The notes beneath the pieces were generated by a model, which saw nothing but the letters and a program-made list of their open reading frames with translations, was not told the DNA's origin and ran no database searches. A stretch of 18,569 bases of DNA from Bacteroidales bacterium UBA3856 (GTDB taxonomy: Bacteria > Bacteroidota > Bacteroidia > Bacteroidales > UBA932): contig DGHE01000203.1 in NCBI GenBank assembly GCA_002392525.1, positions 1-18,569 on the forward strand. Reading direction: 5' to 3'. The position numbers were made by a program, and so were the translations under genes. Positions 1 through 6,960 of the stretch are shown one piece after another; position 1 is the stretch's first letter; each line of letters starts with the position of its first letter.

Positions 1-1467
1 CGCCAGGAACCCGCCTACAACGACGAAGCCGGTTACAAGCGACTTTCCTTCATCGACGGCTTTCGTCTTCGCTACCGCAGCGAGAAATACACCCTGGACG
101 CCACTGCTTCGGCCCAGCTCCTCTTGGACGACATGCACATGGACCAGGACTACACGCCGGCCTCCATCTTCACCCTCGAGCAGCGCCAGCGCAGCGCCGC
201 CCTTACGGCAGAGGCCATCCTCCGAAACACCGTCAGCGACAACTGGCACCCTTCCACCGGCCTTTTCGCCTTCTATAAGTTCAACAATCTGTTCGCCCCC
301 GTCACCTTTAAACGCGATGGTATCCAGACCCTCATGCTGGACAACGCCAACAAGAACATTCCCAAGGACATCGGCTATCTGGAGATCAACGACAACAACA
401 TGCCCGTGAACTCGGACTTTCTTATCGGCACCTGGAACGTGGCCTTTTTCCATGAGTCCGTCTTTGAACTGGATAAGTGGATTCTCACGGCCGGCCTGCG
501 CCTGGACTACGAAGGCGCCCGCATGGACTACGACTGCCTGGCCCGGCTGCACTACCGCTTTGTGCCCACCATGACCGCCGACAAGCCCCTGGACGTTCCC
601 TACAAAGGCGTTATCAACCACGGAAGGGTTGTGCTGCTGCCAAAGGCATCGGCCCTCTTCAACGCCTCCGACCACCTGAAACTCTACGCCACCGTAAGCA
701 AGGGCTACCGCGCCGGCGGATTCAACACCCAGATCTTCTCCGATATTCTCCAGAACATTACCATGACCGCCCTCATGAAAGACCTGGGCGTGTACTTGGA
801 CCGTCCCGCCGTGCGGGTAAATGCCGGCAACACAGAATATGCACCCGAAGAAGCCTGGAACTTCGAAACCGGTTTCCGCTACCATAAAGGCGACTTCAGG
901 GCCAGCGCCGCCCTCTATGCCCTTACCGTGAAAAACCAGCAGCTTACGGCCTTCCCTCCCGGAAAAAGCACCGGCCGCATGATGGTGAACGCCGCCCGCA
1001 GCCGCAGCCTCGGTGCCGAGGCCGAGCTCTCCTGGACACCCGGCAACTGGAATTTCAGCGCAACCTACTCCTTCACCGACGCCCGTTTCGTGAGTTACAA
1101 CGACGGCAACGAAACCTACGACGGCAACCGTATCCCTTACGTTCCGGCCCATACGCTCTACATCAACGCCGGTTACGACTGGATGCTCACGAGCAGCGCT
1201 ACGCTTAAACTGAACACATCCCTCCAGGGCACCGGTCCCTTTGCCTGGAACGAAGCAAACACCCTCGAGGAGCCTTTCACCCTGCGCTGGAACGTCCGGG
1301 CCGCTTTGGAACTATCCCGCAAATGGGAGATTTCCTTAAGAGGAGAAAACCTTATGAACACCTCATCCAACGTCTTTTACTTCAAGTCCATGGGCAACGA
1401 GTTCCTTGCAGCAGGCAAGCCACTCACCCTTATGGCAGGAATCACTTATTACTTAACAAATATTTAA
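1..1467 (+). CDS. TonB-dependent outer-membrane receptor, C-terminal part (5' end outside window)
   Basis: The reading frame is open from base 1 to the TAA at 1465-1467, giving 488 residues without a start, so this is the beta-barrel half of a larger receptor; the signal peptide, TonB box and plug lie upstream. Such receptors move siderophores, haem, cobalamin or glycans across the outer membrane using TonB-ExbBD energy. Evidence is alternating aromatic/polar barrel strands and the segment SKGYRAGGFNTQIFSDIL (about residues 233-250), which resembles the SKGY(K/R)AGGFN barrel motif of siderophore/haem-type receptors. Later strands such as NFETGFRYHKGDF and WNFSATYSFTDARF also fit. It ends in YYLTNI rather than a terminal Phe/Trp, slightly unusual for a barrel. 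A small lipoprotein follows after 3 bases, so the two are probably co-transcribed. No SusD-like gene is present, which argues against a glycan-utilisation pair. The substrate cannot be told. Family call is firm. Confidence 0.9.
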   Translation, partial: RQEPAYNDEAGYKRLSFIDGFRLRYRSEKYTLDATASAQLLLDDMHMDQDYTPASIFTLEQRQRSAALTAEAILRNTVSDNWHPSTGLFAFYKFNNLFAPVTFKRDGIQTLMLDNANKNIPKDIGYLEINDNNMPVNSDFLIGTWNVAFFHESVFELDKWILTAGLRLDYEGARMDYDCLARLHYRFVPTMTADKPLDVPYKGVINHGRVVLLPKASALFNASDHLKLYATVSKGYRAGGFNTQIFSDILQNITMTALMKDLGVYLDRPAVRVNAGNTEYAPEEAWNFETGFRYHKGDFRASAALYALTVKNQQLTAFPPGKSTGRMMVNAARSRSLGAEAELSWTPGNWNFSATYSFTDARFVSYNDGNETYDGNRIPYVPAHTLYINAGYDWMLTSSATLKLNTSLQGTGPFAWNEANTLEEPFTLRWNVRAALELSRKWEISLRGENLMNTSSNVFYFKSMGNEFLAAGKPLTLMAGITYYLTNI

Positions 1468-1470
1468 ATC

Positions 1471-1926
1471 ATGCAGTTCAAACACATGCTCATGGCCCTG
1501 GCCGCACTTGTCGCCATCGGCTGCCACAAAAACAACCCCGAAGAAACAGCGGGCCCCAAGGAAGGCTCCTACGTGGGAACCGTCACCGTGAACTCCACCA
1601 GCGGAGATGTCTTTGACAACGAGAATATCGAGGTATCTTTCACCCCTTCCGAGGACGGCAAAACGGCCACCCTGGTAATGTACCAGATCAAGTTCACCCC
1701 CAGAATGCCCATGACGCTGGACGTCACCATCCCCGACGTGAACATTTCCGCCGAAGGCGAGGACATCAAGCTCGTGTGCGCAGAGGTAGTTCCCCTGGCC
1801 ATGGGTGGTCCCTTTCCCAACTACACTGTGACCAACCTCATCGGTAAAATTTCCGGCGACAATCTCACCTTCTCCCTGAACTTTGGTGCCACGCCTGCTT
1901 CCTTCAGCGGAAGCATCAAAATATAA
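1471..1926 (+). CDS. Calycin-like domain lipoprotein, small
   Basis: A 151-residue secreted lipoprotein. The N-terminus has a short hydrophobic stretch ending in VAIGC, with Cys18 as the likely lipidation site, followed by a charged linker. The rest (about residues 33-151) is predicted beta: alternating segments such as GSYVGTVTVNS, IEVSFTPSEDGKTATLVMYQIKF and GKISGDNLTFSLNFG. This pattern resembles the Bacteroidota calycin-like beta-barrel lipoproteins (PF13944 type), whose members are small surface or periplasmic proteins mostly of unknown ligand. The start lies 3 bases after the receptor stop, so the two are probably one transcription unit and may act on the same ligand; that functional link is inference. 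No promoter of its own is visible. Alternative: another small surface beta-sandwich lipoprotein family. Confidence 0.75.
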   Translation: MQFKHMLMALAALVAIGCHKNNPEETAGPKEGSYVGTVTVNSTSGDVFDNENIEVSFTPSEDGKTATLVMYQIKFTPRMPMTLDVTIPDVNISAEGEDIKLVCAEVVPLAMGGPFPNYTVTNLIGKISGDNLTFSLNFGATPASFSGSIKI

Positions 1927-2010
1927 GGACCGCAAGAGCGGCCAGAAAAAATGCGGTTATGCGTTTCATAGTCGTTTTAAATGGCAGGGGAAATATAAGA
2001 ATAATTTTTG

Positions 2011-2018
2011 TACCTTTG
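2011..2018 (+). promoter_or_regulatory. Bacteroidota -7 promoter element for the BASS-mntP unit
   Basis: TACCTTTG matches the Bacteroidota -7 consensus TAnnTTTG exactly, in the context TTTGTACCTTTGCA often seen before Bacteroidales genes. No clear -33 TTTG lies about 21 bases upstream. Only 8 bases separate it from the ATG at 2027, so the transcript would be nearly leaderless if this element is used. Confidence 0.65.
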
Positions 2019-2026
2019 CACCCGCG

Positions 2027-2872
2027 ATGAATACCATTTGGATTGTACTCCCCATTCTTACCTTACTGATGTTCGACCTGGGCCTCAGCCTCCGGCTCGA
2101 AGATTTCTCCAAAGTCGTCCGTCATCCCTGGCCCATTGCCGTCGCCCTTGCAGGGCAGCTCGTCCTGCTTCCCGCCATTGCGCTGGGCCTCGCCTTCCTT
2201 TTCCATCTTCCACCGGTGTTTTTCATCGGCCTGGTGCTCATTGCCTGCTGCCCCGGCGGCAGTTCCTCCAACGTATTCTCAAAACTGGCCGGAGGAGACG
2301 TAGCCCTTTCCGTGACCCTCACCGCCCTCAGCAGCGTCATCACGCTCTTCACCATTCCCTTCGTCATGACCTGGGCCACACAGCTGGTGGGTGAGAGCGT
2401 AGGCATCACGCTTCCCGTGGGCAATCTCATCAAACAAAACCTGGTGCTCATGCTGCTGCCCGTACTCCTGGGCCTGGGCATGCACTACGCCTGGCCCGTT
2501 GCCGCCGCGAAAACCGACAAAGTTCTTGGCAAGCTGGCCTTCCCGCTCCTTCTTACGCTCATTACCGTCTTCTATATCCAGCACCATCGCACCATTCTGG
2601 AGAACATCGGCACGCTGGGACTCAGCGTCACCGCCCTTATCCTCATTGCAATCGGCTGCTCATCCCTGCTGTCCCGTCTGGTGAAAAGCAACGCGCAGCA
2701 GCGTCGTACCGTAGTTATCGAGGTGGGCATGCAAAACGCCGCCCAGGCCATTGCCATTGCCTCCAGTCCGCTCATCTTCGCCAGCGAGGAAATGGCCATT
2801 CCCGCCATCCTCTACTCGCTCATGATGAATATCGTGCTGCTGATCTACGTATTTATTGTAAGGAAAAAATAA
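2027..2872 (+). CDS. Bile acid:sodium symporter (BASS) family transporter
   Basis: A 281-residue, very hydrophobic inner-membrane protein with about nine or ten predicted membrane segments. Two BASS signatures are visible: the central CCPGGSSSNVFSKLAGGDVA run with the following SVTLTALSSVITLFTIPF (about residues 74-112), and EVGMQNAAQAIAIA near the C-terminus. BASS proteins import organic anions such as bile acids, pantoate or keto acids with sodium; the substrate here is unknown, and the name does not prove bile-acid transport. The frame is open back to 1883, but that stretch overlaps the previous gene and encodes charged sequence. The ATG at 2027 follows a consensus -7 element and starts just before the first membrane helix, so I chose it. 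The stop overlaps the mntP start (TAATG), implying translational coupling. Confidence 0.92.
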   Translation: MNTIWIVLPILTLLMFDLGLSLRLEDFSKVVRHPWPIAVALAGQLVLLPAIALGLAFLFHLPPVFFIGLVLIACCPGGSSSNVFSKLAGGDVALSVTLTALSSVITLFTIPFVMTWATQLVGESVGITLPVGNLIKQNLVLMLLPVLLGLGMHYAWPVAAAKTDKVLGKLAFPLLLTLITVFYIQHHRTILENIGTLGLSVTALILIAIGCSSLLSRLVKSNAQQRRTVVIEVGMQNAAQAIAIASSPLIFASEEMAIPAILYSLMMNIVLLIYVFIVRKK

Positions 2873-3447
2873 TGTTGCAGAACTTCCTCATAGCACTGGC
2901 TCTTGCCATGGACTGCTTCGCCGTGTCTGTGGTTTGTGCCGTTATCCTTCGCCGGAGTGCCACGGGGGTTATGCTGCGCCTTGCCTTCCTGTTTGGTCTC
3001 TTTCAAGCCCTGATGCCGCTGGTGGGCTGGGCACTTACCAGCACGCTCCAGGAAGGCATTAAGGCATACGACCACTGGCTGGCATTTGGAATGCTGGCGC
3101 TTATCGGTGGTAAAATGATTTGGGACTCTTTCAAAGAGGAGGAAGAAGCCACCATCAAGCCCGAGACCTGGTCCACGGCCCTTTTGCTGGCCGTGGCCAC
3201 CAGTATCGACGCCCTCGCCGTGGGTATCACCTACGCCTGTACGGGGTATTCGCGCATCGGCAGCCTCACCGCTCCGCTGTGCATCATCGGGCTGGTGTCC
3301 TTCCTTATGAGCATCCTGGGGTACAGGCTGGGTGCCCGCTTTGGAGAGGCGGTGAACCGGAGGATGCGCCCCGAGCTTCTTGGGGGCATCATCCTCATTG
3401 CCATCGGCCTGCGCATTCTGGCAGAGCACCTGGGCTTTATATCTTAA
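2872..3447 (+). CDS. mntP: Manganese efflux pump MntP
   Basis: A 191-residue protein with six predicted membrane helices, normal length for MntP (YebN), which exports Mn(II) from the cytoplasm. Diagnostic segments are MDCFAVS (Asp14), FGLFQALMPLVGW (41-53), IGGKM (78-82), ATSIDALAVG (109-118, Asp113) and LGGIILIAIGLRIL near the end. The two intramembrane Asp motifs are those of the two-fold repeated family; the first reads MDCFAVS instead of the usual MDAFAVS. It starts inside the stop of the BASS gene (TAATG), so it has no leader of its own. There is therefore no room for the Mn-sensing yybP-ykoY riboswitch that precedes this gene in some other bacteria. The 3' end overlaps convergent anmK by 11 bases. 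Confidence 0.93.
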   Translation: MLQNFLIALALAMDCFAVSVVCAVILRRSATGVMLRLAFLFGLFQALMPLVGWALTSTLQEGIKAYDHWLAFGMLALIGGKMIWDSFKEEEEATIKPETWSTALLLAVATSIDALAVGITYACTGYSRIGSLTAPLCIIGLVSFLMSILGYRLGARFGEAVNRRMRPELLGGIILIAIGLRILAEHLGFIS

Positions 3448-4510
3448 AGAGCATTCCGCCGATATTGTCGCGTGCGGCCCCGGTCACCGATTTCAGGCAC
3501 GAGGGCTCCCCAATCATATACAGCACGCCCAGGAAGGCAAAGATGAGCGCCTCCTTGTATTCGATGATGGCGGGCTCGGGAATTACGATGTCGCAGCCGC
3601 TCAGCGCCCGCATACGCTCGATGAGGAACTTGTTGTAGGCGCCGCCGCCCGTTACGAGGAGGCTCTTCCCAGGGGCAGTCACCCGCGCAAGCTGCTGCGC
3701 ACAGTGCTCGTAATACGTCCGGAGCGTATCCTCCAGGGAAAGACCGGCGGCATCCAGGAGCGGGAATACGTATTTCTCCACCCATTCGCGGCCCAGTGAT
3801 TTGGGATAGGGCCGATGGTAGTAGTCCAGCGCGTTCAACGCAGCCAGCAGCGCCCCGTCAACGTGTCCCTTTGCGGCAATTTCGCCGTCGCGGTCCATTT
3901 CCAGGCCGATGGAGCGGGTAAAACGGTTGATCACATAGTTCACCGGCGAGATGTCGAAGGCGATGCGCTTTTCCCCGTCCCGGAAGGAGATGTTGGAGAA
4001 ACCGCCGATATTGAGGCAGTAGTCATACTGGCCGAAAAGCAGGTTATCCCCCACGGGCACGAGCGGTGCGCCCTGCCCGCCCAGCATGATATCCAGGCGG
4101 CGGAAGTCCGACACGGTGGGCACTCCCGTCACAGCGGCGATGGCGGCGCCATCCCCTATCTGGTACATCACCTTCTTCTGTGGCTCGTGGAACACGGTGC
4201 TGCCATGAGAGGCGATGATGTCCGGTTTTACGCCAAACTCTTTCATGAAATCGTTCACCCGTTCTCCCAGGAACTGGCCGTAGGCGCTGTGGAACGTGAC
4301 AAACTCCAGGGCGCTCATCTTCTGGACATCTGCGCCCAGCGTCTTTTTGAGCGTGGCAGGATAGTCGTACCCGCGGGCGCAGTCAATATGGAAAGACCAC
4401 TGTCCGTCCTTACGGTCAAAGGTGGCGCAGCAAACGTCCAGGCCGTCTACGGAGGTTCCGGACATGAGTCCTATACACTGGATAGGGAGCTGGGGATTTT
4501 GAATATTCAT
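3437..4510 (-). CDS. anmK: Anhydro-N-acetylmuramic acid kinase
   Basis: A 357-residue cytoplasmic sugar kinase of the ASKHA fold. AnmK opens the 1,6-anhydro ring of anhydro-MurNAc from recycled peptidoglycan and phosphorylates it with ATP to MurNAc-6-phosphate. Visible motifs: GLMSGTSVDGLD (14-25), the phosphate-1 signature; SHGSTVFHEP (101-110); DGAAIAAVTGVPTVSDFR; LNIGGFSNIS (166-175); FDISPVN (185-191), in place of the proteobacterial FDTGPGN, with Asp186 the likely catalytic base; and LLVTGGGAYN, the adenosine motif. Length is close to the family norm. It is divergent from nagZ-namZ, whose products generate its substrate, and the shared 83-base intergenic region suggests co-regulation. 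The next step, MurQ etherase, is not in the window. The 3' end overlaps mntP by 11 bases. Confidence 0.95.
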   Translation of the reverse strand: MNIQNPQLPIQCIGLMSGTSVDGLDVCCATFDRKDGQWSFHIDCARGYDYPATLKKTLGADVQKMSALEFVTFHSAYGQFLGERVNDFMKEFGVKPDIIASHGSTVFHEPQKKVMYQIGDGAAIAAVTGVPTVSDFRRLDIMLGGQGAPLVPVGDNLLFGQYDYCLNIGGFSNISFRDGEKRIAFDISPVNYVINRFTRSIGLEMDRDGEIAAKGHVDGALLAALNALDYYHRPYPKSLGREWVEKYVFPLLDAAGLSLEDTLRTYYEHCAQQLARVTAPGKSLLVTGGGAYNKFLIERMRALSGCDIVIPEPAIIEYKEALIFAFLGVLYMIGEPSCLKSVTGAARDNIGGMLFKI

Positions 4511-4530
4511 TACTATCTATACAATATTTT

Positions 4531-4569
4531 CGTAAATTTATATAAAATTCGGGATAAAAACGTAAATTT
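4531..4569. repeat. Direct repeat CGTAAATTT in the anmK/nagZ divergent promoter region
   Basis: CGTAAATTT occurs at 4531-4539 and 4561-4569, exactly 30 bases apart. The downstream copy contains the nagZ -7 element. The upstream copy holds the palindrome TAAATTTA (4533-4540), which sits where a -7 for anmK and a -33 (TTTA) for nagZ would be. The repeat may therefore just be two promoter elements, or it may be an operator pair about three helical turns apart. Confidence 0.5.
4533..4540 (-). promoter_or_regulatory. Candidate -7 element for anmK
   Basis: TAAATTTA read on the minus strand fits TAnnTTTG except for the last base, and is 22 bases from the anmK ATG, the same spacing seen at parA. No convincing -33 was found. 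It overlaps the region expected for the nagZ -33 element, so the two divergent promoters would compete or be co-controlled. Confidence 0.35.
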
Positions 4570-4570
4570 G
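4563..4570 (+). promoter_or_regulatory. Bacteroidota -7 promoter element for nagZ-namZ
   Basis: TAAATTTG is an exact TAnnTTTG match 23 bases before the nagZ ATG. A weak -33 match (TTTA, 4537-4540) lies 22 bases upstream. The surrounding sequence is markedly AT-rich compared with the genes. Confidence 0.65.
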
Positions 4571-4593
4571 TACGATTATTATCACCTGCACCA

Positions 4594-5757
4594 ATGAAAC
4601 ACTTAACCACTAAATTCCTTACGCTGGCAGCCTTGTCTGCACTAACTGTCTCCTGCGGGAGCAACACTGCCAAAACCAAAATCGACCCGGACCTCATTGA
4701 AAATCAGCTCAAAGAAATGACCCTGAGAGAGAAAGTGGGCCAACTTTTCTGCGTGCGTCCGGAGGCCTTCGACGTAGCCCTGGAATGGGATACATACAGC
4801 AAAATCGCTTCCTACGAACTGCAGGAAGTAAACGAGCAAATGGTAAAAGTCAATGCGGAATACCCCGCAGGCGGCATCATCCTGTTTGCCCATAATATCA
4901 AGGACGAGCCCCAGCTGGCTGCGTTCTTAGAAAAGCTCAAGGCTTTTAACGGAGACCCTCTCTTCTATATAGACGAAGAAGGCGGCCGCGTCGCGCGCAT
5001 CGGAAACAACGAGCATTTCCCGGTGGAGAAGTTTCCCCCCATGGGAGAAATCGGCAAGACCGGTGACGCAAAGAATGCCCTCCGCGCGGGCAAGGTCATC
5101 GGCGAATATCTCCATCGCTATGGATTTGACGTAGACCTGGCACCTGTGGCCGATGTAAACACCAACCCTAAAAATCCTGTCATCGGCCCCCGTGCCTTTT
5201 CCGAAGACCCTCAGCTGGCCGCCAAGATGGTCACTGCGTTCCTGAAGGGCCTGGACGAGTCCGGCGTAGCAGGCTGTGTCAAGCACTTCCCCGGTCATGG
5301 AGACACCCAGACCGACAGCCACTTTGGCTATGCCCAGACCACCAAGACGTGGGAGGAGATGCTTTCCTGCGAGATGGTCACTTTCAAGGCTGCCATCAAA
5401 GCCGGCGTTCCCATGATCATGACGGCCCATATTGGAACGCCCGCCATTACCGGAGATGAAACGCCTGCTACCCTGAGCCCCGTCATTCTTACGGACAAGC
5501 TGCGTAACGAGCTGGGTTACAAGGGCATCATCATTACCGACGGCATGGCCATGGGCGCCATCACCCGCCAGTACTCCAGTGGAGAGGCCGCTGTCCTGAG
5601 CCTCCAGGCCGGAGCCGACATCATCCTGGGTCCCAAGAACTTCATCGAAGCATTTGACGCCGTTGTCAAAGCCGTGGAAGAAGGAGCCATCTCCGAAGAG
5701 CGCATTGACCAGAGCGTCCGCCGCATCCTCACCCTCAAAGCCCGTTTCCGTGAATAA
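4594..5757 (+). CDS. nagZ: Beta-N-acetylglucosaminidase NagZ-like, GH3, lipoprotein
   Basis: A 387-residue GH3 enzyme predicted to remove non-reducing GlcNAc from GlcNAc-anhydroMurNAc peptides or related peptidoglycan fragments. The N-terminus is a lipoprotein signal (hydrophobic run ending LTVSC, Cys21), so unlike the cytoplasmic enterobacterial NagZ this one is exported and membrane-anchored. Motifs: IDEEGGRVARI (126-136), substrate binding; KHFPGHGDTQTDSH (230-243), the NagZ His-Asp acid/base loop; and IITDGMAMGAI with Asp316 as the expected nucleophile. It lacks the long C-terminal domain of beta-glucosidase-type GH3 enzymes. namZ follows after 4 bases in the same direction and anmK is divergent upstream, which fits a muropeptide-recycling role. 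Activity on chitooligosaccharides cannot be excluded. Confidence 0.9.
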   Translation: MKHLTTKFLTLAALSALTVSCGSNTAKTKIDPDLIENQLKEMTLREKVGQLFCVRPEAFDVALEWDTYSKIASYELQEVNEQMVKVNAEYPAGGIILFAHNIKDEPQLAAFLEKLKAFNGDPLFYIDEEGGRVARIGNNEHFPVEKFPPMGEIGKTGDAKNALRAGKVIGEYLHRYGFDVDLAPVADVNTNPKNPVIGPRAFSEDPQLAAKMVTAFLKGLDESGVAGCVKHFPGHGDTQTDSHFGYAQTTKTWEEMLSCEMVTFKAAIKAGVPMIMTAHIGTPAITGDETPATLSPVILTDKLRNELGYKGIIITDGMAMGAITRQYSSGEAAVLSLQAGADIILGPKNFIEAFDAVVKAVEEGAISEERIDQSVRRILTLKARFRE

Positions 5758-5761
5758 GACC

Positions 5762-6958
5762 ATGAAAAAAATCCGTATTTTCCTTATGGCCCTCTGCGGC
5801 CTCACCGCCCTTTCCTGCGGCGCCCGTGAAGAGGGCCGCGTGGTACTGGGAGACGAACAGTTCAGCGAATACCTGCCCCTCCTGGAAGGCCAGCGGGTAG
5901 CCATCTTCTCCAACCAGACCGGCCTTGTGGGCGGCGGAGAGGAGCACGTGCTGGACGCCCTCATTGCCAAAGGAGTCAACGTCACCGCCATTTTCTCGCC
6001 GGAGCACGGCTTCCGGGACCTGGCCGATGACGGTTCCCATGTAGGTGACAGCGTGGAGCCGCTTACCGGCGTTCCCATCCTGTCGCTTTACGGCGGTGCC
6101 GGCGGCATGCGCCCCACCGACGAGTCTATGGACATGTTCGATGTACTTGTCGTTGATATCCAGGATGTAGGCCTTCGGTTCTACACCTATTATATTACCA
6201 TGTGCCACCTCATGGACGCCTGCGGTGCCAAAGGCAAGCACGTGGTGCTTCTGGACCGTCCCAACCCCAACGGCCACTACGTAGATGGTCCGGTGCTGGA
6301 CATGTCCCTCAAAAGCGGGGTGGGCCACCTTCCCATTCCGGCCGTACACGGCCTCACGCTGGGAGAACTGGCCCTCATGGCCCAGGGAGAGAAGTGGCTC
6401 AATGAAGGCAACGAGTGCAAGCTCACCGTCATTCCCTGCAAGAACTACACGCACCATACCCTGTACGAGCTTCCGGTTCGTCCCAGCCCCAACCTGCCCA
6501 ACATGCAGGCCATTTACCTCTACCCTTCCCTGTGCCCGTTCGAAGGTACGGTGGTGAGCCTGGGCCGCGGAACCGACAAGCCTTTCCAGCAGTACGGCCA
6601 TCCGGCCCTGAACGTCAAGTACACCTATTCCTTTACCCCGGAGAGCGTCAAGGGCTCCACGCATCCCCCGCTTCTGGGCCAGGAATGTTTTGGCGTAGAC
6701 CTTTCCAAGATGCCCAAGGAGGAGATTTTTGCCCGCGGCATGGATCTTTCCTATGTCATCGACGCCTACACCTGCCTCAAGGAGCAGGGCATGGAGACGG
6801 GCTTCTTCCGCCGCTTCTTCGACCTTCTCCTGGGTCAGAAATGGGTACGGGAAATGATTGAGGAAGGAGCCACCGCCGATGAAATCAAGGCGCGCTGGGC
6901 TCCCGACGTAGAAGCGTTCCTTGTTGCCAGAAAGCCTTATCTTCTGTATGAAGAATAA
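5762..6958 (+). CDS. namZ: Exo-beta-N-acetylmuramidase NamZ-like (DUF1343, GH171), lipoprotein
   Basis: A 398-residue DUF1343 protein. Characterised members (Bacillus subtilis NamZ/YbbC, Tannerella forsythia NamZ) release MurNAc from non-reducing ends of peptidoglycan fragments. Conserved blocks: NQTG (51-54), SPEHGFR (79-85, with the Glu-His pair in the active cleft), DIQDVGLRFYTY (132-143), LDRPNPNG (164-171), PSPNLPN (241-247), EGT (261-263) and GRGTDKPF (268-275). The N-terminus ends LTALSC, giving lipidation at Cys19 and a periplasmic or outer-membrane location. The frame is open further upstream, inside nagZ, but the ATG at 5762 gives a proper lipoprotein signal 4 bases after the nagZ stop. 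It probably alternates with NagZ to degrade GlcNAc-MurNAc chains; the free MurNAc made would need its own kinase or uptake route, not seen here. It ends 2 bases before convergent priA. Confidence 0.88.
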   Translation: MKKIRIFLMALCGLTALSCGAREEGRVVLGDEQFSEYLPLLEGQRVAIFSNQTGLVGGGEEHVLDALIAKGVNVTAIFSPEHGFRDLADDGSHVGDSVEPLTGVPILSLYGGAGGMRPTDESMDMFDVLVVDIQDVGLRFYTYYITMCHLMDACGAKGKHVVLLDRPNPNGHYVDGPVLDMSLKSGVGHLPIPAVHGLTLGELALMAQGEKWLNEGNECKLTVIPCKNYTHHTLYELPVRPSPNLPNMQAIYLYPSLCPFEGTVVSLGRGTDKPFQQYGHPALNVKYTYSFTPESVKGSTHPPLLGQECFGVDLSKMPKEEIFARGMDLSYVIDAYTCLKEQGMETGFFRRFFDLLLGQKWVREMIEEGATADEIKARWAPDVEAFLVARKPYLLYEE

Positions 6959-6960
6959 GA

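Noticed and set aside
1927..1943. Terminator after the calycin-like lipoprotein (CCGC-AAGA-GCGG hairpin)
   Set aside because: The stem is 4 bp plus a bulged extension and is followed by A-rich sequence on the plus strand; the T-rich side faces the minus strand, where there is no gene to terminate.
2872..2874. yybP-ykoY manganese riboswitch before mntP
   Set aside because: mntP starts within the stop codon of the preceding gene, so there is no untranslated leader.
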